A stretch of DNA of 64,000 bases. It comes from Saturnia japonica (lineage: Eukaryota; Arthropoda; Insecta; Lepidoptera; Saturniidae). The notes under the pieces were generated by a model. It saw only the letters and a list, made by a program, of their open reading frames with translations. It made no database searches and had not been told where the DNA came from. Positions 1 through 12,273 of the stretch are shown piece by piece. The stretch lies in the NCBI GenBank assembly GCA_033032175.1, contig CM065324.1, positions 1,798,001 to 1,862,000 of the forward strand. The letters run 5' to 3'. Each line of letters opens with the position of its first letter. Within the stretch, counting starts at the first letter, position 1. Position numbers and translations under genes: made by a program.

Positions 1-798
1 TTGTCTAAATAATATCAGAATCTTTGATAAATCTCTTGTAGCAATAAACAATCTACATTTTTAATGTATTCACCGATGTATGGTTGAAGCCAATACATTG
101 AAGTCTGATTTGTCGACTTCTATTAAAAGCGTATGCTATAATCACGTCTTCATCATGACTTAACGTTTTCAATGAAAAATAAGCGCTTCAACAATACTAA
201 AGCTATAGCTATAGCTCGCATGAAGCTTGTAGACGATACATGAACAAAACTGAGATGCAATTTACATCATTTGTAGTATTCATACGACCTTCAAATGATG
301 CGGTCGTGAATGGTAAGCCTAATTTTTGAAGTTTTGAATTTATTTATTACCGTTGTGATGTCAAACGGAATGAAACGAAAAAACGATACTAAAAAGAGAT
401 AAACACATAAATCTGTATAGTTTATGTTGTGAGAGAATGAGATAGAATACATTATACACGGTTAATGCAATTCGATTAATTCGACTACGTTTGTCTTCGA
501 ATTGGCATAGTGGTATGACAACCAGACTTATACGCACTGATGTATGTACAGTACGAGTGGTCCATAGTTAGAGTCCTGTTAATTTATGATTTCTATAAAA
601 AGATATTTTAATGAGGATATTTTGTTTTCTGAAGGTTTCATTTTTACCGCATGTGAACTACTGCGCACACACTTTTTTTTTATGAAATGAAAAATAAATA
701 GGCATGCAGTCAATCCTGATGTTAAATGGTCACTGCAGCCTATAACTCTGTATACCGAACGCCAAAGGAATAAATCCTGAAGCTAATCATAAGGTCGC
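1..798. other. Intron of SelO copy 1, no exon seen
   Basis: No reading frame matches the SelO part that should precede 1108 (compare exon 25097-25272 of copy 2). Around 500-575 lies a weak tRNA-like trace (TTGGCATAGTGGTATGACAA, AGTTAGAGTCCTG), probably an old SINE head. Confidence 0.4.
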
Positions 799-942
799 CT
801 GTCGAATGAAGCGGAGCTGTGAAAATTTCGATCAATGGAATTGCATCTCAAGCAAATTCGACCAATAGAGTTCCATGTCTAGATTTTTATGCATTTCTAT
901 TGGTCGATTTTTTTATAGCTCCGCTCTGCTTCAGTGGACAAG
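799..942. mobile_element. Palindromic MITE, about 145 bp
   Basis: The left arm GTCGAATGAAGCGGAGCTGT then GAAAATTTCGATCAATGGAA pairs with the right arm, whose complement is TGTCCACTGAAGCAGAGCGG then AGCTATAAAAAAATCGACC. The foldback is imperfect, about 60 bp per arm. No coding content. Confidence 0.6.
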
Positions 943-1107
943 CAAACTAATAGCTTGCTACTCCTATAGAATAAGTCAGAACACCTCGTGCGTGTTACCA
1001 ACATTTAAGCCCACCAGGAGCCAAATTTCTTCTTTTTTTTTTTGTTAGTGCCCAAGCGTCTTTATCCCATGGTAATTGAATTATGTACCAAATAAGTATA
1101 ATTTCAG

Positions 1108-4100
1108 GAATATTTTCACGATATCCACTTATGTGACGAGAACCGGTATATCAGGCTGTTCTCCGAAGTGGCTCATAGGACTTTAGACCTAGTTGCTAAG
1201 TGGCAAGGTACGTTTAATAAAATCAAAGTACCTAATCACAGTCTGTTACCGAGGAAATCATTTAGATAATAATATCACACCTAAATATAATTTCATATGG
1301 TGCAAAAAAATGCTGCCTTTTATTACTTGCCTAAAACTTTTACAAAAATTGTACAGTTGCCGATTTGCTGGGCAATAAGTTCAAGAATCATGTTAAGCAA
1401 GTTTTATTATCATAATGGTATTATATAGCGGATCATTAAGTGAATGATGGTGAGGTCTGGAAGTGACTCCCTCTCTGTACATTCACAAAAAATGCTGTAA
1501 ACAAAACATAATGTAAAAAAAATTACAATTTATTGTCTTTAACTGGTAGTAGTGTTTTGAACTGTGATTAATTATTTAAACCAATAAATATGACAAAGGA
1601 GCAGGGTAACATAACAGTATACCATCAAAATATCAATCGCTTCTCCCGCAAAATATTAGATATAGAATTATTATTAGACAGAGAGAGACTAGATATATTA
1701 TGTTTTGCAGAAACCTGGCTTAAACCTGATAAGATGATATTTAATATAACACACTTTTCAGTTGTTAGTGTTTATAATCGTACAATCGCTGTCGGTGGGG
1801 GTTGTATCATATTATCCAATAATAATATCAAATTTAAAGACAGAAAAGATATATGTAGTCTCTCAATAGACCGTATTTGTGAAGTGGCTTGGGCCGAGAT
1901 GGATGGATTAATTGTATTATGTGTTTACAGACCTCCTTCATCAAATATATTACTATTTTTAGAAACTATGGACGAAATATTAACGAGAATATTTAATATC
2001 AATAAGTCAGTTTTGGTCTGTGGTGACTTTAATATAGATATTTTAAATTCGTCGCCGGAGGTCACTGCATTCACATCGCTATTTAAATCGTTTAACTTTG
2101 ATTCGCTTTTTAATGAACCAACCAGAACCACGTCTCAAACTGCATCTTGTATAGATAACATTTTTAGTAACTTCAAAATCATTAGTAATGGCATTATTAC
2201 TGAAAGACGGTCTGACCATAAAGGTCAACTTGTTGAAATAAACTGCTGCAGACCTAGCAGTGATTGTAAGAGAACGGTTAGACTTATTTCAGACACTAGA
2301 TTAGATCGTTTAAATGATAGCATCAAACAGAAATTATCTGCAGAGGTTTTAGAAGATATTGATCCAAATACTAACTACGGCAGCTTGTTTAATATCATTT
2401 AATAGCACTGAATTTAGTAAACATTGTCCAACAAAGGTTATTAGTGTTAGGAAAGAAATGTTTTTTAGTGAATGGGCAACCAAAGGAATTATAAAAAGTA
2501 GAGATCGACTATATGATTTATATTATAGGAAATCTTTGACAACTAGTGATTCATTTCATGCTTATGTTAGAGATTATTCTAAAATATTTAAACGTGTTTG
2601 TGGAGCTGCAAAAGCGATATTTTTAAGAAATTAAGTTCTTAAATCTAGTAATAAGACTAAAACTGTTTGGCATATAATAAATAAAGAAACAGGAAAAGAT
2701 AGGGAAAATGATACCAGGATTATTTCACAAATATACCCTTAGTAGTAACAAAAAATATAATATCATCACACCAGGGCACTGCATCACTTTTAGATAATCT
2801 TATTACACCTGTGGATTCTAAATTTTCTTTTACATCTGTTAGTGCAGGTGAAATAATAAGAACTTTTAAACAATTAAACTTAAAAAATACTAAAGATATT
2901 TGGGGTATGTCAGTAATCGTAGTTCAGTCCATAATTGTCTATATTTCACCATATCTGGCTAATATATTTAATCAGTGCATAAAAACAGGGACTTTCCCTA
3001 ATTTAATGAAAATGAGTAAAGTAGTTCCTCTATTTAAATCAGGTTGTAGAAGTAATCTTGGAAATTATAGACCAATTTTTGTACTTCCGTCGATTAGTAA
3101 GATTTTCGAGAAAATTATGCTCAAGCAGCTAGTACAATATTTCCAAGCACAAGAGATTTTGGATAGTCGGCAATATGGTTTCACAAAATCTAAATCAACC
3201 ACTGACGCTGGTGCAACACTGCTAAGTCATATATATAGGGCTTGGGAGGAGTCGCAGGATGTAATCGGTGTGTTCTGTGATCTCTCAAAGGCCTTCGACT
3301 GCGTTGACCACAGTACGCTATACTTAAGCTAAAACACTATGGTGTGCGTGAAACTTCTCTCGATCTCCTAATTTCTTATTTAACAGAGCGCTGTCAGAAA
3401 ATAAGTGTAAATGGAGCAAACCTCTTCGGGATTATTGGTTAGAATCGGCGTCCCTCAGGGCTCGATTTTGGGACCATTTTGTTTCTTGTTTATATAAACG
3501 ATCTACCGTCCGTGGTTGAAAATGGTGCTGGCATGGTTCTTTTTGCAGACGACACTTCACTTATATTCAAAGGGAAAAGAATTGATTCGGAGCTTAGGCA
3601 ATTAAACAACACCTTATTTAAAATCTCTGAATGGTTTGCTTTAAATAATTTACTACTAATTGCAAACAAAACCAAATGTATGAGATTTGTCTTGCCCAAT
3701 GTTCGGCGTGTTGATAGTAGTATCAAGATAGAAGGGAATTTAGTAGGCTTAGTTGATGGTACTGTCTTCTTGGGCATTACCCTTGATTCAGAATTACAGT
3801 GGGGTCCGCATATTAAAACTTTGGCGGGAAGATTAAGTTCTGCTGCATTCGCAGTACGCAAAATTCACCAGTTAACAGATATTGCCACCGCTAGGTTAGT
3901 CTACTTCACTTACTTTCATAACTTAATGTCTTACGGTATTTTGCTGTGGGGTTCAGCAGCTGAGGTAGATACCATATTTATATTACAAAAGCGGGCAGTT
4001 CGAGCAATTTACAATATGAGACCCCGCGAATCACTAAAGAACAAGTTCCAGGAATTTAGTATTTTAACTTTGCCTTCCCAATACATCTTTAATAACTTAA

Positions 4101-7100
4101 TGTATGTCTGTAAAAACTTAGACAAGCTGGATCTTGTCAAAGATCAGCACAATGTAAATACTAGAAATAAAGATAAATTAGTCGTACCGTGTTTTAGACT
4201 TAGTAAGACTAATAAAAGTTTTTTAGGTAATAGTGTTAGGTTCTATAACAAGATCCCGAAGCACATTACTGATTTACCTGACAACAAGTTCAAAGACCAT
4301 GTCAAGCGGGTTTTACTGTCAAAAGGTTATTATAGGGTGGATCATTATGTGAATGATAGTGATGTCTGGAAGTGACTCCCTCTCTGTGCATCCACTAATA
4401 TATTATTATTGTACCTGTTATATTTGTAACATTTGTACAGTTAACAAAAAAAAAAAAGATACACCCGATCGACTTTCTTACCGGTTCTTCTCGATGTCTG
4501 GGATATTTTCCGAACCGGCAGTAGTGTTTTGACATTCAAAAGTGCCTTTTTAGGGCCTAAATTGAATAAAGAATTTTTGATTTCCAGTTATCGTTATTTC
4601 ATAGTAATACATCTCGCACAGTCCTTGGGTATAAACCATAGATTTCCCTGTCAGAATCTGCAGCATACGTACGTCCTCACAAAGTATCTTTATGATATTA
4701 GGTCCTTGAAACGAGGCGTCGAAGAAACATTTTAGAAGGCCGGCATGACGTAGCCGAATGCCGATAAATTTGTGTCACCGACGGTTGCCGTTGTTTGTGG
4801 AATGTACCGTACTTTTATAATAAGATGCTGTACAGCCATTATGCTGAGTATATAAATGATGCGAAATTTTTTGGTCTAAATTAAGTTCTTTTATTTTTCC
4901 CCCTATCCGTGTTTGGTTTTTCAGGATTGGGCTTCACCCATGGTCTTTTGAACACGGATAATATGAGTATACTTGGCCTCACGTTGGACTACGGCCCTTT
5001 TGGTTTCGTTGATTCCTACGACGGCGGTTTCATTGCCAACTGTTCCGATGGTGAAGGTCGATACTCTTTGGCGAAACAACCTGATGTTAGTATTCTTTGG
5101 ATTGGTCTGTTTTCATATGAAATTGTTAGTTTTTTAAGTCAAAAAACTTCGTATTTCAGTGGTCAACATATCTTTTTGTATTCAATTGTGAAACAAAAAA
5201 TTAAAACTGTATGTAAGTATGTGAATCAGAAAACATAGATCACGCGTTGAAAAATGGATCATAATATATTTTTGAAGATAAACTTATGAGTAGTAGTCAG
5301 GATTTTGGCTTTTAGGCAAAGGAAAACTAATCTAAGATATAAATAAAAAGGTACAGGTTTGCTATTGTGCGTGCATCACGCAAGAACAACTGGATAGATT
5401 TTGATAATTTTTTGTTTAACTACTTACATACTTGGTCCATATCGAAGAAAAAAAATACCACGATTATTTACAATTGCTTTCGGGAGAATTCTGACCGAGT
5501 CCTTACCGACACTTTGCTAGTGGGGGCAGCTGCCCCTCTGCCTCTACCTGGCTATGCTCATGACGATAAAGGATTCCATATATAGAAAAACTTGTTGAAA
5601 ATAATATCAAGCTTATAGCTTAAAGCTAATACTTTCGCCTAACTGTAACCTTTGTCATAATTTCAGGCGGTAGTATGGAATATAGGACAGTTGGCGAATG
5701 CTCTGAAGCCCCTGTTAACCTCATCACAACAAGTACACATGTCGCACATACAGAAAACATTGGACACTTATTGCAAGAATAAAGTGCTGTAAGTCTTGAC
5801 CATTATTTGTGATAAATAGTTAGCCTAATTATATAATTTCAAAATCCATTCATCCTAAAACGGATAAAAAGTTGGATCACCCACCAATAGGTCAGCATGT
5901 GTAACGAAATACGAACTGTATTTTTCTTTTCAACAAATTAGGGAACAAATAAAAAAATATACTAAGGACATTGTAACTTGTAGCATCTTAATCGGCGTTT
6001 ATAGAGTGAGCAGGTAGTAGTAACCCCCTCAAAATATCCCTTCCATATCTTAGAATGGTTGTTTACCAACTCAAAATAAGATTTATGCTTCATTGCAATG
6101 CGGGGGTCAGCCTACCCAACTAAAATTAACCTTCGATACGCCAAGCACCATCTTCCCAGAACAGTATAGAAACTATAGATATTACAGACCAGTTGACTAA
6201 AGTCCGTAATGAGTCTGTTAAGGGATTTGTGAGTGTACAATTAACAAGGAGATGGTTTAACAATGGATAGTAAGGAAATCTACCGTTCCGTACGCAATGG
6301 ACAAAATCTTGTAGTAACAAAGCCAGTTAACAAATTACATGTGATCCCAATTTTTAGTTATGCCCATAATTTAAAGTGTAAATAATTATTCCAGCGAAAC
6401 CTTTCTAATGAAAATAGGATTGAAGGAAGAACGTTGGGGAGACGAACAGCTGGTGGAAAAGCTATTAGATATGATGCAACAGACCGGAGCGGATTTCACT
6501 TCCACATTCAGACAACTCGCTGAAGTAATTTATCGTAAACCAATAAACTTTACCTTAGAATTCCCAGTACCTTGCTGGCGATTGGTTTAGTAATTCTGGG
6601 TACAAATAGACATCTTTGGGAGTTTTTGGCGGGATCTTGATCTACCATATTGTGGTTTTTATTTTGAATCATTAACTTCCATATTAGGCTCTATATGATG
6701 CAATATAAGTGGCATTTTGTGTGATAAAGTTCGGTTATTATGCATAGATGGATTTATATGTAATAATTAGAAGAACGAGTTTTGAGTTGCCACAGAATCT
6801 CCCTGGACAGTTTTAGCAAGAGAGCAACAATCTTGTTAAAGCAATGTATGAACTCTGAATCCACTTGACTTTGGTATAATTATGTATATACTTACCATAC
6901 TTACATACTTACCATATTATTATAATTTGGTTTCCTAGAAACTAGATTGTACAATTTCATATTATATAATGAAGTCATACGCTTCACGATAAGTAACGTA
7001 AGGTGAAATTCTTTGCGAGTTATGAATTGGATTATTAGCGCTAAGTTCAACTAAGACGATTGATTTTCATGGCAGTTGGAGCCCTGCGAAATGGTGAGCG

Positions 7101-9828
7101 AAATAAAACTGGCCGAGAAGTGGTCACTGAAACGTCTCTCTTCGCATGCCAATTGGGGCTGTTGGCTGGACCAATATCGCGAGAGACTGGACAAGGAAGC
7201 CGGTAATGTTGCGTGTTTTGATATATACCTGTCGAATATAAGAAATTTAAATGTTTTCAATTGGATTGTATTTTTTTAAAGTCTGTTCAGTCATAACTCT
7301 TTGTTTTTAAATGATGATTATTTTTACGTTAGAAAGAGGGTTATTTTAAGGGTGGTCCATTTTAATTTCATTGAACCTGTGACTTCAAAGACACCCCATA
7401 GAACTCTTCAAAATTATTGATGTAGGTTTTCTTTTTTGATAAAAATTGTTATTGTATGAAGTAAGAAACACTAGTTATAAGCCTATAGATATTATAACCA
7501 ACCTCAGCAAGATCGGAATCCTATAATTAAGGTAAGTCATTTTAGTTTGCTACTCCTAAGGACTGAGCTGGTATAGCGCCTGTTGCCAATCACACCATTC
7601 AGACCATTCGTCAGCACAGCTAATTTGCTGTTAAATTTGATGTGACGCTAATACTTCCAAAGTAAATCCTTTTACAAGTTACACCTAAAAAGGCATCGGC
7701 CCGAACCCCAAACCCGCCCATGAAATGTACAATGACAGGTTCTTAACTTAAGCTATGATTGCATTACGATGTACATCGTCATCGATATCTTTTAAGAGAG
7801 GTAGGGCACACAGAAATTTCTTTGTAGATCTATCTCTACTTGGGGCAGTCAACCTAGGGGAATACCTCCACTCTACAGAAGGTCACAGCCAAATAACCTT
7901 GTGTTGTGTTCCTGTGGTGAGTAGGGTTTCCAGAGCTCCTTGGGACAGGGAAGATCAAGGTCGGCAACGCACGAGTAATACTTATTTTGCCATCAGGCAG
8001 GTCGATGCTTGTTTCCAAGCTTTGTTGTATAATAAAGGCTAATTTTAAGATCCGAATCAGCATCAGAGTTTGGTCCCTACCACCAAGGTCATTCAGTTTA
8101 GTAGTATGTTAGGATGTACTACTTGTGAGGGGACGGATTTTAAATTAAAAAACTAGGTAAGTATTTGACGTAAGTATTTGACGTAAGTATTTGGTCTTTC
8201 GTATCGACATAGTTCAAAGGATTAGTTCCTTGAAATGACAGTGGTCTGGCCACGTGTGTCGAAGAAATTATAATGATGAGTGATGGGGTAGACGAGTTTT
8301 AGAGTGGAGACCGCGTTTCAGTAAATAAAATGTGGAATGTCTTCCTACAAGATGGAGCGACAACTTGCGCAGGGTGGCTGGATTCGAAAGATCGAAAATC
8401 GGGCATGCTTTCGAGAGGCCTATGTCCAGCAGTAGACATATACATGCTAATGATAATGATGATGATTTTGTATTTTCCAACTCAACTAGTCTTAAATTAT
8501 AATAATTCCACAAAAAAACTTTCCTCCGTGTCTGCATTTTACATGCGCACCTAATTATCTGAGTTAAATTTCTCAGGAGTTCATCTTTTCAAATTATTTT
8601 TAGAGGTTTTTTCTGTGTAATAATAATATTGATTTCTTTTTTGTGGTAAAGTGGACGCTAGCTCATTGGGTGTGTTCGAAGACGAGCGTCGCAGGCGCAT
8701 GACGAGCGTCAACCCGGTGTACGTGCCAAGGAACTGGTTGCTCCAAGAGGCGATACTCGACGCTGAAAAGGACGATTATCGTAAAGTAAATAAACCTTTA
8801 TTCCTGAGGCGGATCTAGAATTTAAGTTTGGAAGGACCATACATTTAAGTATCTCAAAGATTTAACATCGGAATACACCAGAAAAAAATTATCATAATAT
8901 TTAGTTTTGGGGGGTCATGACCCGTATGACCCCCCATTAAATTCTCGCCTGCTTCTGCGAAAATACCTATAAATATTATAAATCTGAAAAATTTATGTTT
9001 GAACTAGATAATCTCAGGAACATATAAATTTAGAAAATATAACCAGTAAATTGAGAAACGTTAGTCTTCATGCTTCGATCTCAAGGAACAATAACTAGTG
9101 ATGTTATAGTCAGGTATTAGACTGATATTTAGATATTCCTAAGATGAATATATTCGTTATCTTCTCTACTATACCTATTATTTTTTTCAGCGGGGTTTAA
9201 CGAGTGTAGAGGCAGACTTGAGTGCCCGAGGTTCCCATTCGACTCCCTTTACATCTCAAATTGAATTAAAAAAAACGAAAATAAATATGACTGACGAGAT
9301 AATTATTAATAAGTAGGTATAGAGAAGATTCTCCTTTTAATGTTCGTTACCGATGCGTGAGAAATGCTAAGAAAAATGCCGACCTGACATCTTATTTGAA
9401 TAATATCGATGGATAGATCACAATTACTCACCAGCTTTGATGAGGGCAAAGTCATGACTCTTGGAAACCAGATTCACAGTTTTCGAATTCTCTTGTTAAT
9501 TTCATCTGGCAACGGATTTAGTACGTGAGCGAAGAGGCAATTAGGAGAGGAGGAATATGTGGGGGATAGAGCTAGAAGGTAGAACAAAGTAGCAATCGTT
9601 TTACTCCAATCAAAATGGCCCATTTTCAAACGTTTTGTTTTCGTTATACAAAGACTTTGACCATATATACAATCGTTTATTTTGTTTATACAATTTGAAA
9701 TGCAGGTCCGTTTCCTGCTAGATGTGTTTCGCCGTCCGTATGAAGTACAGGAAGAGGCAGAGTCTCGTGGGTTTTCATCGCAGCCGCCGCAATGGGCGTA
9801 CGCTTTGAAAATCAGTTGTTCCAGTTAA
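1108..9828 (+). CDS. SelO: SelO protein adenylyltransferase, copy 1 (3' part, 7 exons)
   Basis: SelO (YdiU/UPF0061 family) is a pseudokinase-fold enzyme that AMPylates proteins, usually in mitochondria. Exons: 1108-1207, 4925-5085, 5667-5788, 6395-6524, 7076-7202, 8652-8785 and 9706-9828, all with AG/GT borders and compatible phases, giving 298 residues with no stop. Exon 4925-5085 carries the family signature [19 protein letters not shown], which holds the Asp-Asn pair and the second Asp used for catalysis and metal binding. Later exons show [13 protein letters not shown], the RLDKE motif and [15 protein letters not shown]. The C-terminus is ISCSS, with Cys in place of the selenocysteine of vertebrate SelO. 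The first visible exon starts in phase 0, so upstream exons lie left of the window; no exon is seen in 1-1107. Exon 8652-8785 is 21 nt longer than in copy 2, adding 7 residues near its start. A decayed LINE sits in the 3.7-kb first intron. Confidence 0.93.
1431..4590 (+). mobile_element. LINE-A: decayed CR1/Jockey-type non-LTR retrotransposon
   Basis: An endonuclease domain is open at 1590-2402 ([35 protein letters not shown]). It then passes through frameshifts and stops near 2380, 2634 and 2740. Reverse transcriptase follows at 2811-3332 ([40 protein letters not shown]), a further frameshift lies near 3332-3478, and the rest is at 3479-4375 (LFADDTSL). The 3' UTR (about 4336-4590) ends GCCTAAATTGAATAAAG with no poly(A). 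A shortened homologue of this 3' UTR, with TGACTCCCTCTCTGTACATTCAC, lies just before the ORF at 1431-1560. The element lies in an intron of SelO copy 1. The copy is dead. Confidence 0.85.
6608..6850 (+). repeat. Dispersed repeat family 4, copy a
   Basis: TTTGGGAGTTTTTGGCGGGA then TCTTGATCTACCATATTGTG, ending CTCCCTGGACAGTTTTAGCA, aligns with 58980-59222. Further pieces lie at 60393-60440 (+), 47065-47130 (-) and 62690-62850 (-). There is no ORF. Confidence 0.55.
7795..8042 (+). repeat. Lepidopteran SINE-like repeat, family 3, copy a
   Basis: It shares with 23975-24195 the words GCAGTC..CCTAGGGGAATACC, CACAGCCAAATAACCTTGTG, GTTGTGTTCCTGTGGTGAGT and a 3' end GATGCTTGTTTCCAAGCTTT then GTTGTATAATA. 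A third, short piece lies at 28345-28400 (CTACTCGGGGCGGTCCGATT). Confidence 0.6.
8270..8470 (+). mobile_element. LINE 3' coding tail fragment
   Basis: Broken frames give [17 protein letters not shown] sequence and GGCCTATGTCCAGCAGTAGA (AYVQQ*T), followed by an ATGATAATGATGATGAT run. This is a familiar 3' terminus of RTE-like LINEs in Lepidoptera. It lies in an intron of SelO copy 1. Confidence 0.6.
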
Positions 9829-9931
9829 AAATAATTCAAGTCATTCTAGTTAAAGATGTAATCAGTTAACGATCACATCAGTTATTCCATTTAAAAATGA
9901 AACCACTTGTTCCAGTTAAAGATGTAACATT

Positions 9932-9937
9932 AATAAA
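9932..9937 (+). promoter_or_regulatory. Polyadenylation signal of SelO copy 1
   Basis: A canonical AATAAA lies about 100 nt after the stop codon. Between the stop and this signal, segments like TTCCAGTTAAAGATGTAA recur in degenerate form, one of them copying the last codons and stop of the gene. Confidence 0.5.
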
Positions 9938-10014
9938 CTTATTTATTACTATAAAAATATTAGTGTTTTAATGAATAGTTCGTATTTCTACTGTTCAGTG
10001 ATACTGGATGAAAG

Positions 10015-10300
10015 TAGATTACACGTGGCAGAGATGCGAATGTTAAGATGGATGTGTGGACTAACTAGAATGGATGAAATCAGGAATGAATTTATTAGAG
10101 AAAGTTTTAAAACAGCACCAGTCACGGAGAAGTTGAGGGGATGTTAAGTATGAAGGTGAATGGATATAGGAGTAGAGGAAGACCGAAGAAGGTATGGATT
10201 GTCTGAAGAATTATATGCGTATAAAAGGTGTGAATACGGAGATGATATTTGACAGGGTAGAGTGCAAGAAGAAAACTGTTGTGCCGACCCTACCCATTCA
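10015..10300 (+). mobile_element. RTE-type LINE 3' fragment
   Basis: The plus strand reads HVAEMRMLRWMCGLTRMDEI, RNEFIRESFKTAPVTEKLRG, then broken frames with RGRPKKVW-like sequence, ending in CCGACCC (ADPT). This is the conserved C-terminus of RTE/BovB-like reverse transcriptase. It lies just downstream of SelO copy 1. Confidence 0.75.
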
Positions 10301-10379
10301 AATTTAATTTATCACCTTTAAAGTATGCTTCTACAGAATCGATACACTTACGCTAACGAATAATCCAATCAACAAAACA

Positions 10380-11340
10380 TTTTTTAAACGCTTTTTCCTG
10401 AGTTGCGTTTAGATCTCGTCGCGAATTCTCCTTTGTGTCTTCTACCGAATGTAAACGGGTGCTACGAAGTGGTAACTTAAGTTTAGGAAAAAGAAAGAAG
10501 TCGGCTGGAGACATATCTGGTGAACAAGGTGCTTGCTCAGATGGTATTTGTTGAGTTTTTGTTCAAAAATTCGTTCACAATGATGGCCTTATGCGAAGGC
10601 ACATTATCGTGGTGAAAAATCCAAAAATTTTCTTTCCACAAATCTGGCTTTTTCGTCGAATTTGCTTTCTTAAACGCCGCATAACGCTCAAATAATATAC
10701 TTTATTTACCGTTTGACCTTCCGGTACGAATTCAGAGTGCACAACACTGTGATAATCAAAGAAAACGGTCAACATTTGACATTTGAACGACTTTTCGGAT
10801 TTTCGGTTATTTCGGATTCGGTTCAGTTGGAAGGCTCCACTCCGAAGTTTGTTGACTAGTTTGCATGTCAAACTCGTAAACCCACGTCTCGTTACCAGTA
10901 ACAGTGCGTTTCATGAATGTTAGGTCGGATTTGACTCGTTCTAACATGTCCTCAGCGACTCTTATGCGATTGGGTTTTTGGAGAAAATTAAGGTCTTTTG
11001 GGACTAGCCGAGCGGCAACATGTTTCATACCCAAGTGATTATTTAAAATGACACGGATCGACTCCCGCAAAAAGTTACAGCGGTTATCTCTCAAACTTGA
11101 ATGAGGATTTGCAGTCACTATTTCCTTCACTTTTGCGATGTTCAATTGAAGACGTTGATGGCCTATCAGGGCGAGGCAAATCTTCATCGCTTTTGAACGC
11201 TTTGCACTCTTAGGCACATGTTTTGATTAAGTTGATTCACCGTAAGCCTTCTGTAACATTTTCAGTGTCTTTGTTCGATGTTTTTGTCCAATTTGAAATT
11301 CGCAATACACACTAGATATGGTCTAACTAAAATTAGCACA
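10380..11340 (-). mobile_element. Decayed mariner-like element
   Basis: Two minus-strand frames carry mariner transposase blocks: 11217-10807 (SLRDNRCNFLRESIRVILNN, HVAARLVPKDLNFLQK, RTVTGNETWVYEFD) and 10871-10575 (MLTVFFDYHSVVHSEFVPEG, IFGFFTTIMCLRIRPS). They include the GNETWVY and FFDY...H motifs around the catalytic Asps, one of them mutated. Frames overlap through a frameshift near 10830. No clear TIRs or TA duplications were found, so the limits are approximate. Confidence 0.75.
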
Positions 11341-12273
11341 GTAAGTGTATTTAATTTAAATAAAAGATACAACTCAAACTCCGCCCCAAAATGAAAAACA
11401 ATTGTGGCAATTTAAAAAATAAGATATAATTTGGAACATTATACAAATCATCCATTCCCGATCTGAGACACAACAATTTGACAACACTTCTTCATTTAAT
11501 TGTATGTCACATTCTGTTTATCCTCACATCAACAATGTCTTTATCTTACAAATTAATCTGTTGAGTGAATAACTCCATGGCAGGTAACCGATAAATGACA
11601 ACTGCCATCTGCCTCTTTACTTACACGTTCCCATACACACGAATGACGTCATATACTGTTATTGGTGTTTCGTTTGACATGAAGACCAACATAAAATATT
11701 CGATCTTAATTAAATCCATATTATTTCACAAAAAAAAATTCAATGATGATTATAATATAGGAAGATTATTTTTAGTTAGGATTTTTTTGTGATGACAGCT
11801 TGGTTTCTTAATTAAATGGGAAAACTATACTATAGTAATTAGCGATACACAATGGCGAGTCAATAAGATCGATTATTGAAACGTCTCGATTGTGACCTAT
11901 CTTAACAGACATGTCACTATGGTTGTTTATTTCCATTTAAGTCACATAAATCGCATATTTCAATTGCTGCCACATAACGAGTAGTCCACAATCAATAATT
12001 GACTTGCAATGTTGCAGGATTCGTCAGAGTGGATAAATGTTTTATACAGACTATTAATGAATGAACAGTAAACCGTTACAAGAAACTACTTTAAATTTGA
12101 AGTAACGAATAAGCGACAACGAATCTTATTACTAAAGCTATACAATACAAATTTGATTGTAAAAGAAAAAACGAAAATGAAGGAACGAATAAACGAACGA
12201 ACGAATTTTTTTAAACTTCAAATGTTCGTTTTTTTTGTTTTGAAATTTAAGGTTCGTTTAGTACAGTTTGTTC
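11341..12273. other. Intergenic region between SelO copies, middle part
   Basis: AT-rich with no coding potential above chance. GAACGAATAAACGAACGAAC (about 12183) is a short simple repeat. Confidence 0.4.

Noticed and set aside
484..575. tRNA-like segment near the left edge
   Set aside because: Only loose A- and B-box resemblance with a poor acceptor stem; at most an old SINE trace.
9706..9828. Selenocysteine (TGA) codon and SECIS element in SelO
   Set aside because: The codon is TGT in both copies and the frame ends at TAA/TAG; no Sec decoding is needed.
10575..11217. TIRs for the first mariner
   Set aside because: No pair of inverted ends with TA flanks could be found by eye around 10.3-11.4 kb, so the limits stay approximate.
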